From assembly GCF_000299395.1 (NCBI RefSeq), contig NC_018656.1, forward strand, positions 1,550,001 through 1,614,000: a stretch of 64,000 nucleotides of DNA. The letters are read 5' to 3'. Within the stretch, counting starts at the first letter, position 1; each line of letters starts with the position of its first letter. The stretch is from Candidatus Nitrosopumilus sediminis (GTDB lineage: Archaea; Thermoproteota; Nitrososphaeria; Nitrososphaerales; Nitrosopumilaceae). Below are positions 16,549 through 25,672 of the stretch, in pieces. A model generated the notes under the pieces. It was given only the letters and a program-made list of their open reading frames with translations. It made no database searches and was not told where the DNA came from. The translations under genes and the position numbers were made by a program.

Positions 16549-17630
16549 AAAGCATCACGAATGGTTTTAGCAATAAATTCGATATTTTTTCGAGTAACTT
16601 TTGGATGAATGGGTAATGAGAGGACATGTGAAGATGCCCAATCAGTAACGGGAAGTTTTGTATTTTGTTTGTAAAATGGTGTTTTATGAATTGGTGTAGG
16701 ATAGTATGATGCAGCACCTATTCCTTTTTTATTTAATTTTTTCAAAATATTATCACGTTTTTCAACAGCAATAGTATAAAGATACCAGTTTAGATTTTCA
16801 TCTTTTCTTTGAGTAGGTAATTTAATTTTAAGATCAGAGAGTAATTTTGTTAGTAGTTCAGCATTTTGCTTTCTAATTTTTAAAAAATTTGGGAGTTTTT
16901 TCATTTGTACAGTTGCAATTGCAGCATTGATTTCTGGTAATCGTAAGTTTAATCCAAACATCTTAGTATCATATCCATGGACCATTCCATGATTTCTAAT
17001 CATTAGTAATTTGTCTCTGAGTTTTTTGCTATTAGTTACAATAAAACCACCTTCACCGGATGTCATAACCTTTGCAGGATACATGCTATAACATCCCATA
17101 TCAAAAAAAGTGCCAGAGTATTTTCCTTTATACATACTTCCTAAAGACTGAGCAGAATCTTCAATTATTGGAAGATTATATTTTCTAGAAATTTCAGATA
17201 ATCTATCTACATTTACTATATTACCGTAAAGATGAACCGGAATAATTGCACGGGTTTTTTTTGTAATCTTTTTTTCAAGAGCATCAGGATCTATAGTATA
17301 ATTTTCTTTTAAAATATCAACAAAAACAGGTTTTGCCCCAGTTGAAACAACTGCATTTGCTGTTGCTACAAACGTAAATGAAGGAACTAGAACCTCATCC
17401 CCATTTTTTATATCCAATGCATAAAGTGCAGCCTGTAAAGCAGCAGTTCCGGAATTAACAGCAATAGCATATTTTGACTTTACAAAGGAAGTTACAGATT
17501 TTTCAAAATTTTGGACATGTTTTCCACCTTGATTTGCAGCTGAGGTCAATGCGCCATTTTTTAGAATAGATGTGACTGCTGTAATCTCTTCTTTACCTAC
17601 AATAGGAATGTTAATTGGAATTTTCAACAT
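16545..17630 (-). CDS. DegT/DnrJ/EryC1/StrS sugar aminotransferase
   Basis: This 361-residue PLP enzyme aminates keto-sugars bound to nucleotides, usually for surface glycans or modified sugars. The N-terminal SILKNGALTS and NSGTAALQAALYAL at 59-72 bind PLP phosphate, EDSAQSLGS (Asp158, Gln161) stacks on the ring, and Lys187 in YPAKVMTSGEGG forms the Schiff base. No sugar-nucleotide genes neighbour it. Instead it runs straight into the MtrA-like gene through a 4-base overlap, an odd partnership worth attention. Confidence 0.9.
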   Translation of the reverse strand: MLKIPINIPIVGKEEITAVTSILKNGALTSAANQGGKHVQNFEKSVTSFVKSKYAIAVNSGTAALQAALYALDIKNGDEVLVPSFTFVATANAVVSTGAKPVFVDILKENYTIDPDALEKKITKKTRAIIPVHLYGNIVNVDRLSEISRKYNLPIIEDSAQSLGSMYKGKYSGTFFDMGCYSMYPAKVMTSGEGGFIVTNSKKLRDKLLMIRNHGMVHGYDTKMFGLNLRLPEINAAIATVQMKKLPNFLKIRKQNAELLTKLLSDLKIKLPTQRKDENLNWYLYTIAVEKRDNILKKLNKKGIGAASYYPTPIHKTPFYKQNTKLPVTDWASSHVLSLPIHPKVTRKNIEFIAKTIRDAL

Positions 17631-17709
17631 TATTCCTGCTTATAACTAGTCTATAAATCTCAATATGGAAACATGAATTTTTATATTTCAAAATTTGGCA
17701 AACGGCATT

Positions 17710-18273
17710 ATGAAACCACGTCATCTTGAAAAATCAGATTCAGGTTACAAAGTTTATCTGTATATTTTCTACATTTGTGGATTCATAATGGCATCAACAT
17801 TGGTTTTTGGAGTATATGTCACAATGATAGAATGGATTGAAAATGGAACTTATGTTATGGGGGAAGCAATTCACAATACAACAATCCCATTTGAAAATTT
17901 TGCAAGAGTATCAACATGGATATTTTTCTCTACAATAATTGGATGGTATTGTGTTACAAGAATTGGATGGAGAAGAACTGCTGGAGATAAAATTGTCGGT
18001 ACAAAAATGGCATTATTACAACTAATGTTGTTAAGTTTTTCAATAATAACTTTCTATGAAGTATTATACAATTTTACAGTGTTAAATGCACAAATGACAG
18101 CAGGTATCATTGATGGGATTGTTCCAGATATTGATAAATTGTCAGTGGCTTATCCAGATCCTGATAGACCATGGAATTTAGTTTTTGCAACCAAAGTATT
18201 CCTTGCAGCATTTATCATTAGCACTCATGCATTTTATCTTAGCATAAAACCTAGAAAAAGCCTTGATGAATGA
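17710..18273 (+). CDS. Conserved four-helix membrane protein
   Basis: I chose ATG 17710 (MKPRHLEKSD) over the in-frame TTG 17695 because the TATA-like TTTTATATTTC near 17678-17688 sits about 26 bases upstream, at leaderless distance. The 187-residue product has helices near 17-43 (IFYICGFIMASTLVFGVYV), 68-86, 98-120 and 155-177, with a loop PDPDRPWNLVFATK before the last one. It is not a family I can name. The size and helix pattern would fit a small subunit of a respiratory or other membrane complex, but nothing visible proves that. Confidence 0.7.
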   Translation: MKPRHLEKSDSGYKVYLYIFYICGFIMASTLVFGVYVTMIEWIENGTYVMGEAIHNTTIPFENFARVSTWIFFSTIIGWYCVTRIGWRRTAGDKIVGTKMALLQLMLLSFSIITFYEVLYNFTVLNAQMTAGIIDGIVPDIDKLSVAYPDPDRPWNLVFATKVFLAAFIISTHAFYLSIKPRKSLDE

Positions 18274-18349
18274 GAATTTTGAATTTATTGTATATTTTTA
18301 GACAAATTTTATAAAAAAACTATTTCTACTATGTCTGAATGTTTTCTTT

Positions 18350-18538
18350 ATGGGATTATTTGGTTCTAATAAAAATGAATTAAAATGTAAAAAATGTGGT
18401 ACAGTTCTTCCAGATTCTGAAAGATTAAAAAAACATCAAGAAAAAGCTCATAACAAAAAAAAGGAAAAATGCAGAGTGTGTGGTACTGAATTTGATTATT
18501 CGGAAGATCTGAGAAAGCACAAAAAGAATTGTAAGTAA
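18350..18538 (+). CDS. Two-finger C2H2 zinc protein
   Basis: The 62-residue protein carries two C2H2 fingers: CKKCGTVLPDSERLKKHQEKAH at about 13-34 and CRVCGTEFDYSEDLRKHKKNC near 41-61, the second ending in Cys instead of the last His. The linker is Lys-rich. Such small archaeal zinc fingers probably bind nucleic acid. ATG is at 18350. It converges with the 69-residue helical gene after 3 bases. Confidence 0.78.
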   Translation: MGLFGSNKNELKCKKCGTVLPDSERLKKHQEKAHNKKKEKCRVCGTEFDYSEDLRKHKKNCK

Positions 18539-18541
18539 AAG

Positions 18542-18751
18542 TTATTCAGATAAACCAGATTCATATTTTGGCTGTCGTTTTAAAGCTTTTTCAATTGCCT
18601 CTAAATTTTTGATTTCATTTTTTGAATTTAGTGACAAAGTTTGGATCATTTCTGAGCCTAATTGAACCGATTGTTCTGGTAATGTTTCAAGAAACTTTTC
18701 AAGACCTTTTTTATAATTTTCAATTAATTCTAATCCTTCTTCAAGAGTCAT
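18542..18751 (-). CDS. Small helical protein, unknown
   Basis: The 69-residue protein is predicted to be all helical and charged (TLEEGLELIENYKKGLEKFL, then LGSEMIQTLSL and IKNLEAIEKALKRQ). No signal, membrane segment or metal motif is seen. It resembles small conserved thaumarchaeal proteins of unknown function. It is divergent from tyrS with about 90 bases between. Confidence 0.6.
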   Translation of the reverse strand: MTLEEGLELIENYKKGLEKFLETLPEQSVQLGSEMIQTLSLNSKNEIKNLEAIEKALKRQPKYESGLSE

Positions 18752-18844
18752 AAAAAATATAGAAATATCCTCTATTCAAAGCTTCCAAGTGTAAATCAAG
18801 TTTTTGAATAACTTTATACGTTTATTCTCAAAAGTTGTTTTGAT

Positions 18845-19891
18845 TTGGATATTATAGAAAAAGTAAATTTGATTCAAAGACCACCAACAGAAGAAATTGT
18901 AACACAAGAGGAATTAATTGAATTATTCAAAACAAATTCATCTCCAAATCACTATATTGGTTTAGAAATTTCTGGTTTTTTACATCTTGGTAGTCTAATT
19001 AGCACAGGATTCAAAATTAATGATTTCGTAAAAGCTGGCGTAAAATGTAAAATTTTTCTTGCTGATTGGCACACTCTGATAAATGACAAATTAGGAGGAG
19101 ATTGGGAAACAATTGCAAAAGTTTCAAAATATTATCAAGATGCATTCAAGTTAGTTTGTCCTGAAGCTGAAATTGTTTTGGGTTCAAAATTATATGAAGA
19201 AAAAACAGAATATTGGTCTGATCTTGTTAAATTTACAAAACATATGTCAATTGCAAGAACAATGAGAACATTAACAATAATGGGTAGATCAGAAGATGAT
19301 AAAAAAATCGATGTTGCTAAATTACTCTATCCTGCGATGCAGGCAGTAGATATTCATTCTTTAGATGTAGATATTGCACATGCTGGAATGGATCAAAGAA
19401 AAATACACATGTTAGTAAGAGAAATTTTTCCAAAAATGAAATGGAAGGTTCCTGTTGCTGTTCACCATAAATTATTACCAGGCCTCACAAAGCCTGCAGA
19501 CTCAAGTGACGATAAAATATTAGGAAAGATGAGTAAATCAGATCCAAATTCAGGTATTTTTGTTCATAATACTGATGATGAAATAAGGAAGAAAATCAGC
19601 AAGGCATGGTGCGAAGAGGCAAATGTTGAAAATAATCCACTGCTTGAAATTTCAAGAACGGTAATCTTTCATGAATTTAGTGAAATGAAGGTCGAAAGGC
19701 CGGAAAAATTTGGTGGAAATGTATCATACACAAATTATAATCAACTTGAAAAAGATTTTGCAGAAAAGAAATTACATCCAGGAGATTTAAAACAAACTGT
19801 TGGGAATTATTTAGTTAAAGTCATTTCCCCTATTAGAGAAAATCTAAATCTGAATGAAGAGTTATGTGAAGCAATAAAGAAGAGCTTTTAG
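18845..19891 (+). CDS. tyrS: Tyrosyl-tRNA synthetase
   Basis: This 348-residue class I synthetase of the archaeal TyrRS type charges tRNA-Tyr. The HIGH-like HLGS is at 47-50, the tyrosine-pocket helix IAHAGMDQRKIHML lies at 177-190, and KMSKS at 228-232 is canonical. Translation starts at TTG 18845; a TATA-like TTTATACG at about 18813-18820 is at leaderless distance. It overlaps the end of the convergent cobJ gene by 4 bases. Confidence 0.94.
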   Translation: MDIIEKVNLIQRPPTEEIVTQEELIELFKTNSSPNHYIGLEISGFLHLGSLISTGFKINDFVKAGVKCKIFLADWHTLINDKLGGDWETIAKVSKYYQDAFKLVCPEAEIVLGSKLYEEKTEYWSDLVKFTKHMSIARTMRTLTIMGRSEDDKKIDVAKLLYPAMQAVDIHSLDVDIAHAGMDQRKIHMLVREIFPKMKWKVPVAVHHKLLPGLTKPADSSDDKILGKMSKSDPNSGIFVHNTDDEIRKKISKAWCEEANVENNPLLEISRTVIFHEFSEMKVERPEKFGGNVSYTNYNQLEKDFAEKKLHPGDLKQTVGNYLVKVISPIRENLNLNEELCEAIKKSF

Positions 19892-20682
19892 ACTTTAAGA
19901 TCTGGATTGGTTTGTTCTTCTAAATTATATTTTGATTTGTAACCTCGTGGATTAATCATCAAATCTTTGTAAGTATACGTTGATGAATTTCCAATAATTA
20001 CAGTACTAATCATGCCTAATTGATCTGAATGATCTGGTAGATTTTCTAAATCAGTCATAACAATTGTTTCAGATTCTCTAAATGCACCTTTAATTATTGC
20101 AACTGGTGTAGTAGGTTTTCTATATTTTAAAAGAACTTTTCTTGTATCTTGTAATTGATGAATTCTTTTTTTGCTTGCAGGGTTGTAAATTACAATTACA
20201 AAATCACCTTGTGCAGCTGCCTCAACTCTTTTTGAGATTATTTCCCATGGAACTAATAGATCACTCATACTAACAACTGCAAAATCAGTCATTAAGGGGG
20301 AACCAATAATTGACGCACATGAATTTAATGCAGATACACCTGGAACAATTTCTACTTGCAGATCATCTTTTGGATTCCATCCAGATTCAGCAAGTGTCTC
20401 ATAGATTAATCCAGCCATTCCATAAATTCCAGGATCTCCACTAGAAACAAGTGAAACTATTTTTCCAGATTTAGCGAGATCAATACATTGATGAGCTCTT
20501 TCAACTTCTTGTGTCATAGCATAGCGATGAACAGTTTTTCCTTCAATTAGATCTTGAACCAAATTTACATATGTTTCATATCCTACAATTGTATCACTCT
20601 CACCGATCACTTGTTTTGCTCGAAACGTCATATGATCATGATGTCCAGGTCCAACACCGACAATGTAGAGTTTACCAGTCAA
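19888..20682 (-). CDS. cobJ: Precorrin-3B / cobalt-precorrin C17-methyltransferase
   Basis: This 264-residue SAM-dependent tetrapyrrole methylase acts in corrin ring contraction in cobalamin synthesis (CobJ/CbiH). Visible features are LYIVGVGPGHHDHMTFRA at 5-22, VSLVSSGDPGIYGMAG near 76-91, VEIVPGVSALNSCASIIGSP near 109-128 and FVIVIYNPASKKR. The start is TTG at 20682. It stands alone here. With bluB at 8869 it shows that the organism makes cobalamin, though the other cob/cbi genes lie outside. Confidence 0.92.
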   Translation of the reverse strand: MTGKLYIVGVGPGHHDHMTFRAKQVIGESDTIVGYETYVNLVQDLIEGKTVHRYAMTQEVERAHQCIDLAKSGKIVSLVSSGDPGIYGMAGLIYETLAESGWNPKDDLQVEIVPGVSALNSCASIIGSPLMTDFAVVSMSDLLVPWEIISKRVEAAAQGDFVIVIYNPASKKRIHQLQDTRKVLLKYRKPTTPVAIIKGAFRESETIVMTDLENLPDHSDQLGMISTVIIGNSSTYTYKDLMINPRGYKSKYNLEEQTNPDLKV

Positions 20683-20730
20683 TTTTAAAAGAAATTTTTT
20701 GTTAAGTAATTTATCCGTTTAGTGAATTGT

Positions 20731-22194
20731 TTATTGAAATGGATCAATGAATGGACAATTAACTATATGATCACTATTAGTTGGTCTTGCAATAGTTACT
20801 GATAACAAATTATCTGCACGAAATGAGTCAATATCTGACTTGGTTTCTAAGATTTTTGCAGATTCTATATCATTCCATTCAACAAGATAAATTCTCCACA
20901 TTGGACTATAATTTGCATCACCAAGCGAGGCTCCAGCAATTCCTGCCTGAAATCCTAATGGACCAGAACCAGTGATTCCATTTTTGAATTGAAAAAGATC
21001 AACTGCTCCTGAGTGTGCTATAAGATTTGCAGAACTTGGAGATGAGACAACACCCATTGATTTAGCAGGTCCTGAGGGGGTAGCATCAGTTACAATATAG
21101 TAAATTGTTCTACCATCTGGTCCCCAACCTCTATGAGCAACAAAAGTAACAGTCATTTCTTCTTCATTAATTTCAGTGATCTGACCACCACTGTAAGACA
21201 TTTCATCAGATATTTCCTTGTCTGAACGGATCATCATTTGTCCATCTGGCCAAGTGATTTGAGGTGTATTTAGAACAACACCTGTTTCATTAAATTTAAC
21301 TCTCCCACCTTTTTCAGCTGCAATAACATCTGCTGCAGATTTAAACTCGATTTCTTTTTGACCAACTTTCCACGTAACTTCAACAATAGAACTCAAAGCA
21401 CTGTATTTTGATTCTTGTGATGGGGTACTTGAAAATACATCATTTTGAAAACCATAGAGTCCATCACCTTCTACTCCATTTTTAAAAACAAATAATTTTT
21501 GAAGAGTATTTTTTGGAACGTTTGCAATTACAGGGGCAAGTTCTACATTCCATTTTTGTTTTTCTGTAATTGTTTTTGCATAATCTTCATCACTTCCATC
21601 AGTTATAATGTAAAGAACTTGATTTCCTTCATAGATTCCTTTGTGCATTGGAATTGTAGCTGGAACATTTGTTCTTGAAAGTAATTGTGATGGTTCTTCT
21701 TTTTGTAATTCTATTTTTTGCATTATTACTTCTGTTGGTTGTCCTCTAATCCATCCATCAACACTAACAGTTGTGGTAAATTCTTTTGAATTTGGAGAAT
21801 GCAATGCAAGAGCAGCTCCTGTAAATTCAAATGAACCTGAATTTTGTTGTAAATTAATTAAGGATAATCCATAAATCGTTTTTCCATCTACAGTCCATAT
21901 AGGTTGACCTTTTGATTCTTGTGAGTTGATTTCATGTAAAACTGCAATTTGTACAGGCTCACTTGAGGTAAATGTCATGGAACCATCATAGATTGTTCCC
22001 ATGTTTGGAGATAGAATTAGTGCTAGTTGGTGATTTTCATGTCCTTGACCTGGATCTTGGGAGGATGTAATGGTTTGAGTAAAGTGAATTTTTTTCCTAG
22101 AACCTGCATCAACAAATTGATCAGACGTTGATGATACAAAAATTATGCCTGTTACAAAAATTCCAATTAATAATAAAGCTGAAAGTTTTTTCAA
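20731..22194 (-). CDS. Large secreted protein with two related halves
   Basis: The 487-residue protein has an N-terminal signal peptide (residues 1-31, LLIGIFVTGIIFVSS). The mature part contains two copies of a related domain. The first copy has LYIITDGSDEDYA, KLFVFKNGVEGDGLYGFQNDVF and an EVTWKV end; the second has IYYIVTDATPSGPA, DLFQFKNGITGSGPLGFQAGI and YLVEWND. It is most likely surface-exposed and beta-rich. I know similar long extracellular proteins in thaumarchaea without known function. No membrane anchor appears at the C-terminus. Confidence 0.75.
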   Translation of the reverse strand: MKKLSALLLIGIFVTGIIFVSSTSDQFVDAGSRKKIHFTQTITSSQDPGQGHENHQLALILSPNMGTIYDGSMTFTSSEPVQIAVLHEINSQESKGQPIWTVDGKTIYGLSLINLQQNSGSFEFTGAALALHSPNSKEFTTTVSVDGWIRGQPTEVIMQKIELQKEEPSQLLSRTNVPATIPMHKGIYEGNQVLYIITDGSDEDYAKTITEKQKWNVELAPVIANVPKNTLQKLFVFKNGVEGDGLYGFQNDVFSSTPSQESKYSALSSIVEVTWKVGQKEIEFKSAADVIAAEKGGRVKFNETGVVLNTPQITWPDGQMMIRSDKEISDEMSYSGGQITEINEEEMTVTFVAHRGWGPDGRTIYYIVTDATPSGPAKSMGVVSSPSSANLIAHSGAVDLFQFKNGITGSGPLGFQAGIAGASLGDANYSPMWRIYLVEWNDIESAKILETKSDIDSFRADNLLSVTIARPTNSDHIVNCPFIDPFQ

Positions 22195-22231
22195 TAAATC
22201 ATCTTAAGATTGTTCCCTTAAATGATTTGTC

Positions 22232-23635
22232 TTAGTTGATTTTATCTAGTTCAAATTCATCATGTAAGGCTCGAACGGCTGCATTAGTATCAGAATTTTT
22301 TACAACAAAAGCCAGATTAAGTTCAGACGAACCTTGTGTAATCATTGATACATTTACTTTATTTTTTTCAATTGCGCCAAATACTTTTGAGGCAACTCCA
22401 ATTGTTCCTCTCATTCCTGAACCAATTAATGCTATGATAGCAACATTTGTAGTTACATCTAATTTTTTGATAATCTTACCCAATAATTCCAATTCTAATG
22501 CACTAACTGCTTTGTCAAGATCAGCATTTTTCACTACGATTGTTATGCTTGATTCAGAAGGATTTTGAGAAATCATCATTACATTGATTCCAGCTTTTGC
22601 TAATGTTGCAAATATTTTTGCTGCTGTACCAGGAGTTCCAACCATACTACCTCCTTGGACATCAATTAATCCATTATTTCGTACATTACTTACGCATTTT
22701 ACAGTATTTTTTACTGCTGATGAAGTTGTTGCTGAAACTAGAGTTCCTTCATTTTTAGTCTTGAAAGAACTCCTAATTTTCATAGGAATTTTCTTTGTAA
22801 GTAGAGGCTCAAATGTTCGTGGATGTATTTGCTTTGCACCAAACAGAGCCATTTCAATTGCTTCTATGTAGGATACTTCTTTGAGTAATTTTGCATTTTT
22901 TACAATCTTAGGATCTGCAGTCATTAATCCATCTACTTCGCTCATCAACCATATCTCATCTGCTTTTATGCAAGAACCTACAATTGTTGCAGAGTAATCA
23001 GAACCACCTCTACCAAAAGTAGTTACATGTCCATGTTGATCTGCACCAACAAATCCTCCTACTACAGGTATTGTTTTCTTTGAGAATAAGGCATCTATAG
23101 TTTTTGATACTCTTAACCTAGTTGTATCAATAAGGGGTTTTGATTCACCAAAGTTAGAATCAGTAACAATTCCTACTTCCTTACCAGTAAGAGGAATTGA
23201 TTTTTTTCCAGCATCGTCTATTGCAGATGAAACTAATTTAATTGATAGTCTTTCTCCAAATGAAAATAGATAATCCATTGTTCTTGGTGTAACTTCACCT
23301 AGTAACACCATACCATCAATTAGTGCAATAAGTTCAGCAAAATCTTGATCAAATTTTGCAAGTAATTTTTTTCTTATATCAGATTTTTTGATTGTCTGTT
23401 TAGCCAATTGTTTATGTCTATTGGTAATTTTTGATGCTAATTGTTCTGCTTTTGATTTATTTTCTTTTTTTATTGATTCTGAAATTTCTATTAAATCATC
23501 AGTGGTTCCACTAGTTGCAGAACATACAACGACAATATGATTTTTCTTTGATAATTCATTAAGGTGTTTAGCTACTGCTTGGATGTCTTTTGCAGTAGAA
23601 ATTGATGTTCCACCATATTTTATTACGAGTCTCAA
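22232..23635 (-). CDS. lysC: Aspartate kinase
   Basis: This 467-residue aspartokinase phosphorylates aspartate, the first step toward Lys, Thr and Met. KYGGTSIS at 5-12 binds substrate and phosphate, and the kinase domain includes FGRGGSDYSATIVG near 208-221 and EVDGLMTADPKIV. Two ACT domains at about 320-467 (VQGGSMVGTPGTAAKI; LIGSGMRGTIGVASKV) provide feedback control. The start is TTG 23635. It follows pcn by about 35 bases and may share its transcript. Confidence 0.93.
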   Translation of the reverse strand: MRLVIKYGGTSISTAKDIQAVAKHLNELSKKNHIVVVCSATSGTTDDLIEISESIKKENKSKAEQLASKITNRHKQLAKQTIKKSDIRKKLLAKFDQDFAELIALIDGMVLLGEVTPRTMDYLFSFGERLSIKLVSSAIDDAGKKSIPLTGKEVGIVTDSNFGESKPLIDTTRLRVSKTIDALFSKKTIPVVGGFVGADQHGHVTTFGRGGSDYSATIVGSCIKADEIWLMSEVDGLMTADPKIVKNAKLLKEVSYIEAIEMALFGAKQIHPRTFEPLLTKKIPMKIRSSFKTKNEGTLVSATTSSAVKNTVKCVSNVRNNGLIDVQGGSMVGTPGTAAKIFATLAKAGINVMMISQNPSESSITIVVKNADLDKAVSALELELLGKIIKKLDVTTNVAIIALIGSGMRGTIGVASKVFGAIEKNKVNVSMITQGSSELNLAFVVKNSDTNAAVRALHDEFELDKIN

Positions 23636-23670
23636 TTCAAAATACCTGAACTTGTTAATCTTTAAATGCT

Positions 23671-24417
23671 TTAACTTTCGACGCGTGGAGCCAAGTAAAA
23701 GTGAATTCTACCAATATTTGCTACTTTGAATTCAATTCGAAGTGGTTTTGCGCTTGAAAATTCACATGTAATTGAGCCTGCATTGGAACCTACGGCTTTT
23801 ACTACCGGATTTAGATATTCAAGGCTGTAAGTACCAACACTGTCTTCTTTAGAAGAAATTTCTTCAATTTCTTTATCATCTTTATCTAAATCTATTACAA
23901 CCTCACCGGAATCACCTTTTCCTGAAAAGTCTCCTTTTGAATCAGATGTATGGATTGTAAGATAATCAGATACTACTTGTACATCACCAAGTATTTTATC
24001 AAATTTTGAAGAAGTTAAAATGATTTTTGAATCATATGGAATTTTTGGTAATGGAGTATCAGTTGCGGAACTTTCAATTAAACGCATTTTGTATTTTTTA
24101 TTTTTTCCAACTGTTACAAGTAACATGTTTTGTTCAGATATGCTAATTTCTATGCTGTCTTTTTTATCAGCTCTTTTGATAAGTTTAGAAAATTCATCAA
24201 TTCTTACTCCAAATTTAATATCACTGTCGCATTCATATTTTTCAAATGCAGAATTAGGCCAAGAAATATCAATCAGAGCGACATGTGAAGGATCCATTCC
24301 CCTGAAAGTAATTCCTTCTGCTGTTGCAACAAAAGTTGCTTCTTCAACAAGTGTAGAAATTGCAGAAATGATAGCCTTTAGATCATCTGATCCACTTGTT
24401 TTTGCTCCAAAAGTCAA
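23671..24417 (-). CDS. pcn: DNA polymerase sliding clamp (PCNA)
   Basis: This 248-residue PCNA is the ring clamp that tethers replicative polymerases and other DNA enzymes. Features include LVEEATFVATAEGITFRGMDPSHVALID near 22-49, the interdomain linker near 120, LKYLNP-like SLEYLNPVVKAVG and the C-terminal FYLAPRVES, with the AP before the end. The start is TTG 24417 because a stop lies upstream and no ATG fits. It sits after rpoL and tfs on one strand, an archaeal arrangement linking replication and transcription genes. Confidence 0.95.
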   Translation of the reverse strand: MTFGAKTSGSDDLKAIISAISTLVEEATFVATAEGITFRGMDPSHVALIDISWPNSAFEKYECDSDIKFGVRIDEFSKLIKRADKKDSIEISISEQNMLLVTVGKNKKYKMRLIESSATDTPLPKIPYDSKIILTSSKFDKILGDVQVVSDYLTIHTSDSKGDFSGKGDSGEVVIDLDKDDKEIEEISSKEDSVGTYSLEYLNPVVKAVGSNAGSITCEFSSAKPLRIEFKVANIGRIHFYLAPRVES

Positions 24418-24451
24418 ATCAATTTTCTTCTCTTTAAGTACAAGTTAAACG

Positions 24452-24769
24452 TTATGTGTAATCACGCCATGTGTATTTACATTTTTGGCAACGATAAAAT
24501 CTAGTTGTAGGTTCATCAGCACTTCTAGTTTGGAACATCCAACCAACTGCTTCATCATGTCCACATTTTTCACAGTCTATTTTGACTGTAGGGTTAGATT
24601 CTTCTCCTTCGTCTCCTTCAAATGCAAGTAGTGAAAAATCTGGTTCTTCTTCAGCAGGGATTTTTTTTGTTGTTTTAATTTCTCCTCCTTCAGTGTATCC
24701 ACATTTTGAACATTGTAGGCCTGAACCACTATTTTTTAATTTGACCTCACATTTGGGGCAAAATTTCAA
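24452..24769 (-). CDS. tfs: Transcription factor S (TFIIS-like RNA cleavage factor)
   Basis: The 105-residue protein has an N-terminal zinc ribbon (Cys4, Cys7, Cys20, Cys23) and a C-terminal ribbon (Cys66, Cys69, Cys94, Cys97). The catalytic acidic pair Asp85-Glu86 sits in RSADEPTTRFY, so it should stimulate cleavage of backtracked transcripts by RNA polymerase. The linker between ribbons is acidic. It starts at TTG 24769, right after the rpoL stop at 24771. Confidence 0.94.
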   Translation of the reverse strand: MKFCPKCEVKLKNSGSGLQCSKCGYTEGGEIKTTKKIPAEEEPDFSLLAFEGDEGEESNPTVKIDCEKCGHDEAVGWMFQTRSADEPTTRFYRCQKCKYTWRDYT

Positions 24770-24770
24770 T

Positions 24771-25049
24771 TTAATTTACCTTGATTTTAGAATTGAATAG
24801 TTGTTTGAACTCTTCAGCCATTTTAATTGCTGAATCTGTTGCTTTTTTGATTTCACCAAGTGGTTTTGAACTAGAATTAATTCTCATCCAACATTCATTG
24901 GTAAGAGGATGTTTTACTATAACACCTGCAAAATCAATATTTGATGCTTTTAGTAGCTCATGCTGAATTATGTACAAAATTCCTATGTCAGTTTCAGTGA
25001 TTGAAAGACTGATTTCTTTGGGTTCGGAACTGATCACTTGCGCGTTCAT
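24771..25049 (-). CDS. rpoL: RNA polymerase subunit L (Rpo11)
   Basis: The 92-residue protein matches archaeal RpoL/Rpb11, which pairs with subunit D in the polymerase assembly platform. The core reads SITETDIGILYIIQHELLKASNIDFAG and then VKHPLTNECWMRI, the latter being the family HPL signature; a helix rich in Lys/Ala follows (KKATDSAIKMAEEF). The usual HTLxN of many homologues is replaced by DIGIL, a mild divergence. It heads the rpoL-tfs-pcn-lysC set. Confidence 0.85.
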   Translation of the reverse strand: MNAQVISSEPKEISLSITETDIGILYIIQHELLKASNIDFAGVIVKHPLTNECWMRINSSSKPLGEIKKATDSAIKMAEEFKQLFNSKIKVN

Positions 25050-25100
25050 GTATTCAGAAAAAGCACTTATTGCGGATATAAATCATTATGAGAGGTAGCA

Positions 25101-25637
25101 ATGGGAGAAAGTAAGATTTCAGTGATCGAATTAGTAAAATCCAAGGATGAATACTCTTCTGATGAGAATATTGAGATAAATGTCCAATTTTCAGTCGAAG
25201 GAGACATCAGAGATGCCTTCAATGAGGCTAATTGGACAAAGGCATACAACAACAATGATGTTTCATTCAAATTGAAATATGGCATAAAATTGACATCTGG
25301 TGGATTCAGAAAGAAGGAATTAGGAAGAACCATTGATACGTATAGAAAGGCATCAATATTTTGGACAAGAAATCCAAAATTAGTCAATCCGATGAAGGAT
25401 AGACGAATTTGGATACAGGTAGCCAAAAATTTTGAGCCATTTATCAGACTAACAGAGGAAGAAGTAAGAGAAGAATTGTTTGATTTTAATGAAAAATTTG
25501 TATTCAAAGCATCAGATTTGGGGCCAGGTAAACATAAGATTGGAGCTGAAGCTTTTGCATCATGGCAAAAACATGATTTTACAGAAACTGGAAGTGTCAA
25601 AAATAGTTCCAATGAAATTGAGATAACAATCAATTAG
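25101..25637 (+). CDS. Soluble beta-sandwich-like protein, unknown
   Basis: The 178-residue protein begins with SVIELVKSKDEYSSDENIEINVQFSV and ends with FKASDLGPGKHKIGAEAFASWQ and IEITIN, a pattern like an immunoglobulin-type beta sandwich. There is no signal peptide or membrane helix, so it is probably cytoplasmic. It is divergent from rpoL with about 50 bases between. The antisense frame is also open but has shadow-like composition. I do not recognise a named family. Confidence 0.65.
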   Translation: MGESKISVIELVKSKDEYSSDENIEINVQFSVEGDIRDAFNEANWTKAYNNNDVSFKLKYGIKLTSGGFRKKELGRTIDTYRKASIFWTRNPKLVNPMKDRRIWIQVAKNFEPFIRLTEEEVREELFDFNEKFVFKASDLGPGKHKIGAEAFASWQKHDFTETGSVKNSSNEIEITIN

Positions 25638-25672
25638 GGCCTGTTTGAATATTTACTAAAAATAACTATTTT

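Noticed and set aside
17710-18273. Assigning the four-helix protein as an ammonia monooxygenase accessory subunit
   Set aside because: Helix count alone does not show it and no amo gene is near; left as unknown.
25067-25633. 188-residue minus-strand ORF opposite the 25101 gene
   Set aside because: Slightly longer than the sense ORF, but Ser/Leu/Phe-rich and without start context; the sense frame has normal charged composition and strand pattern.
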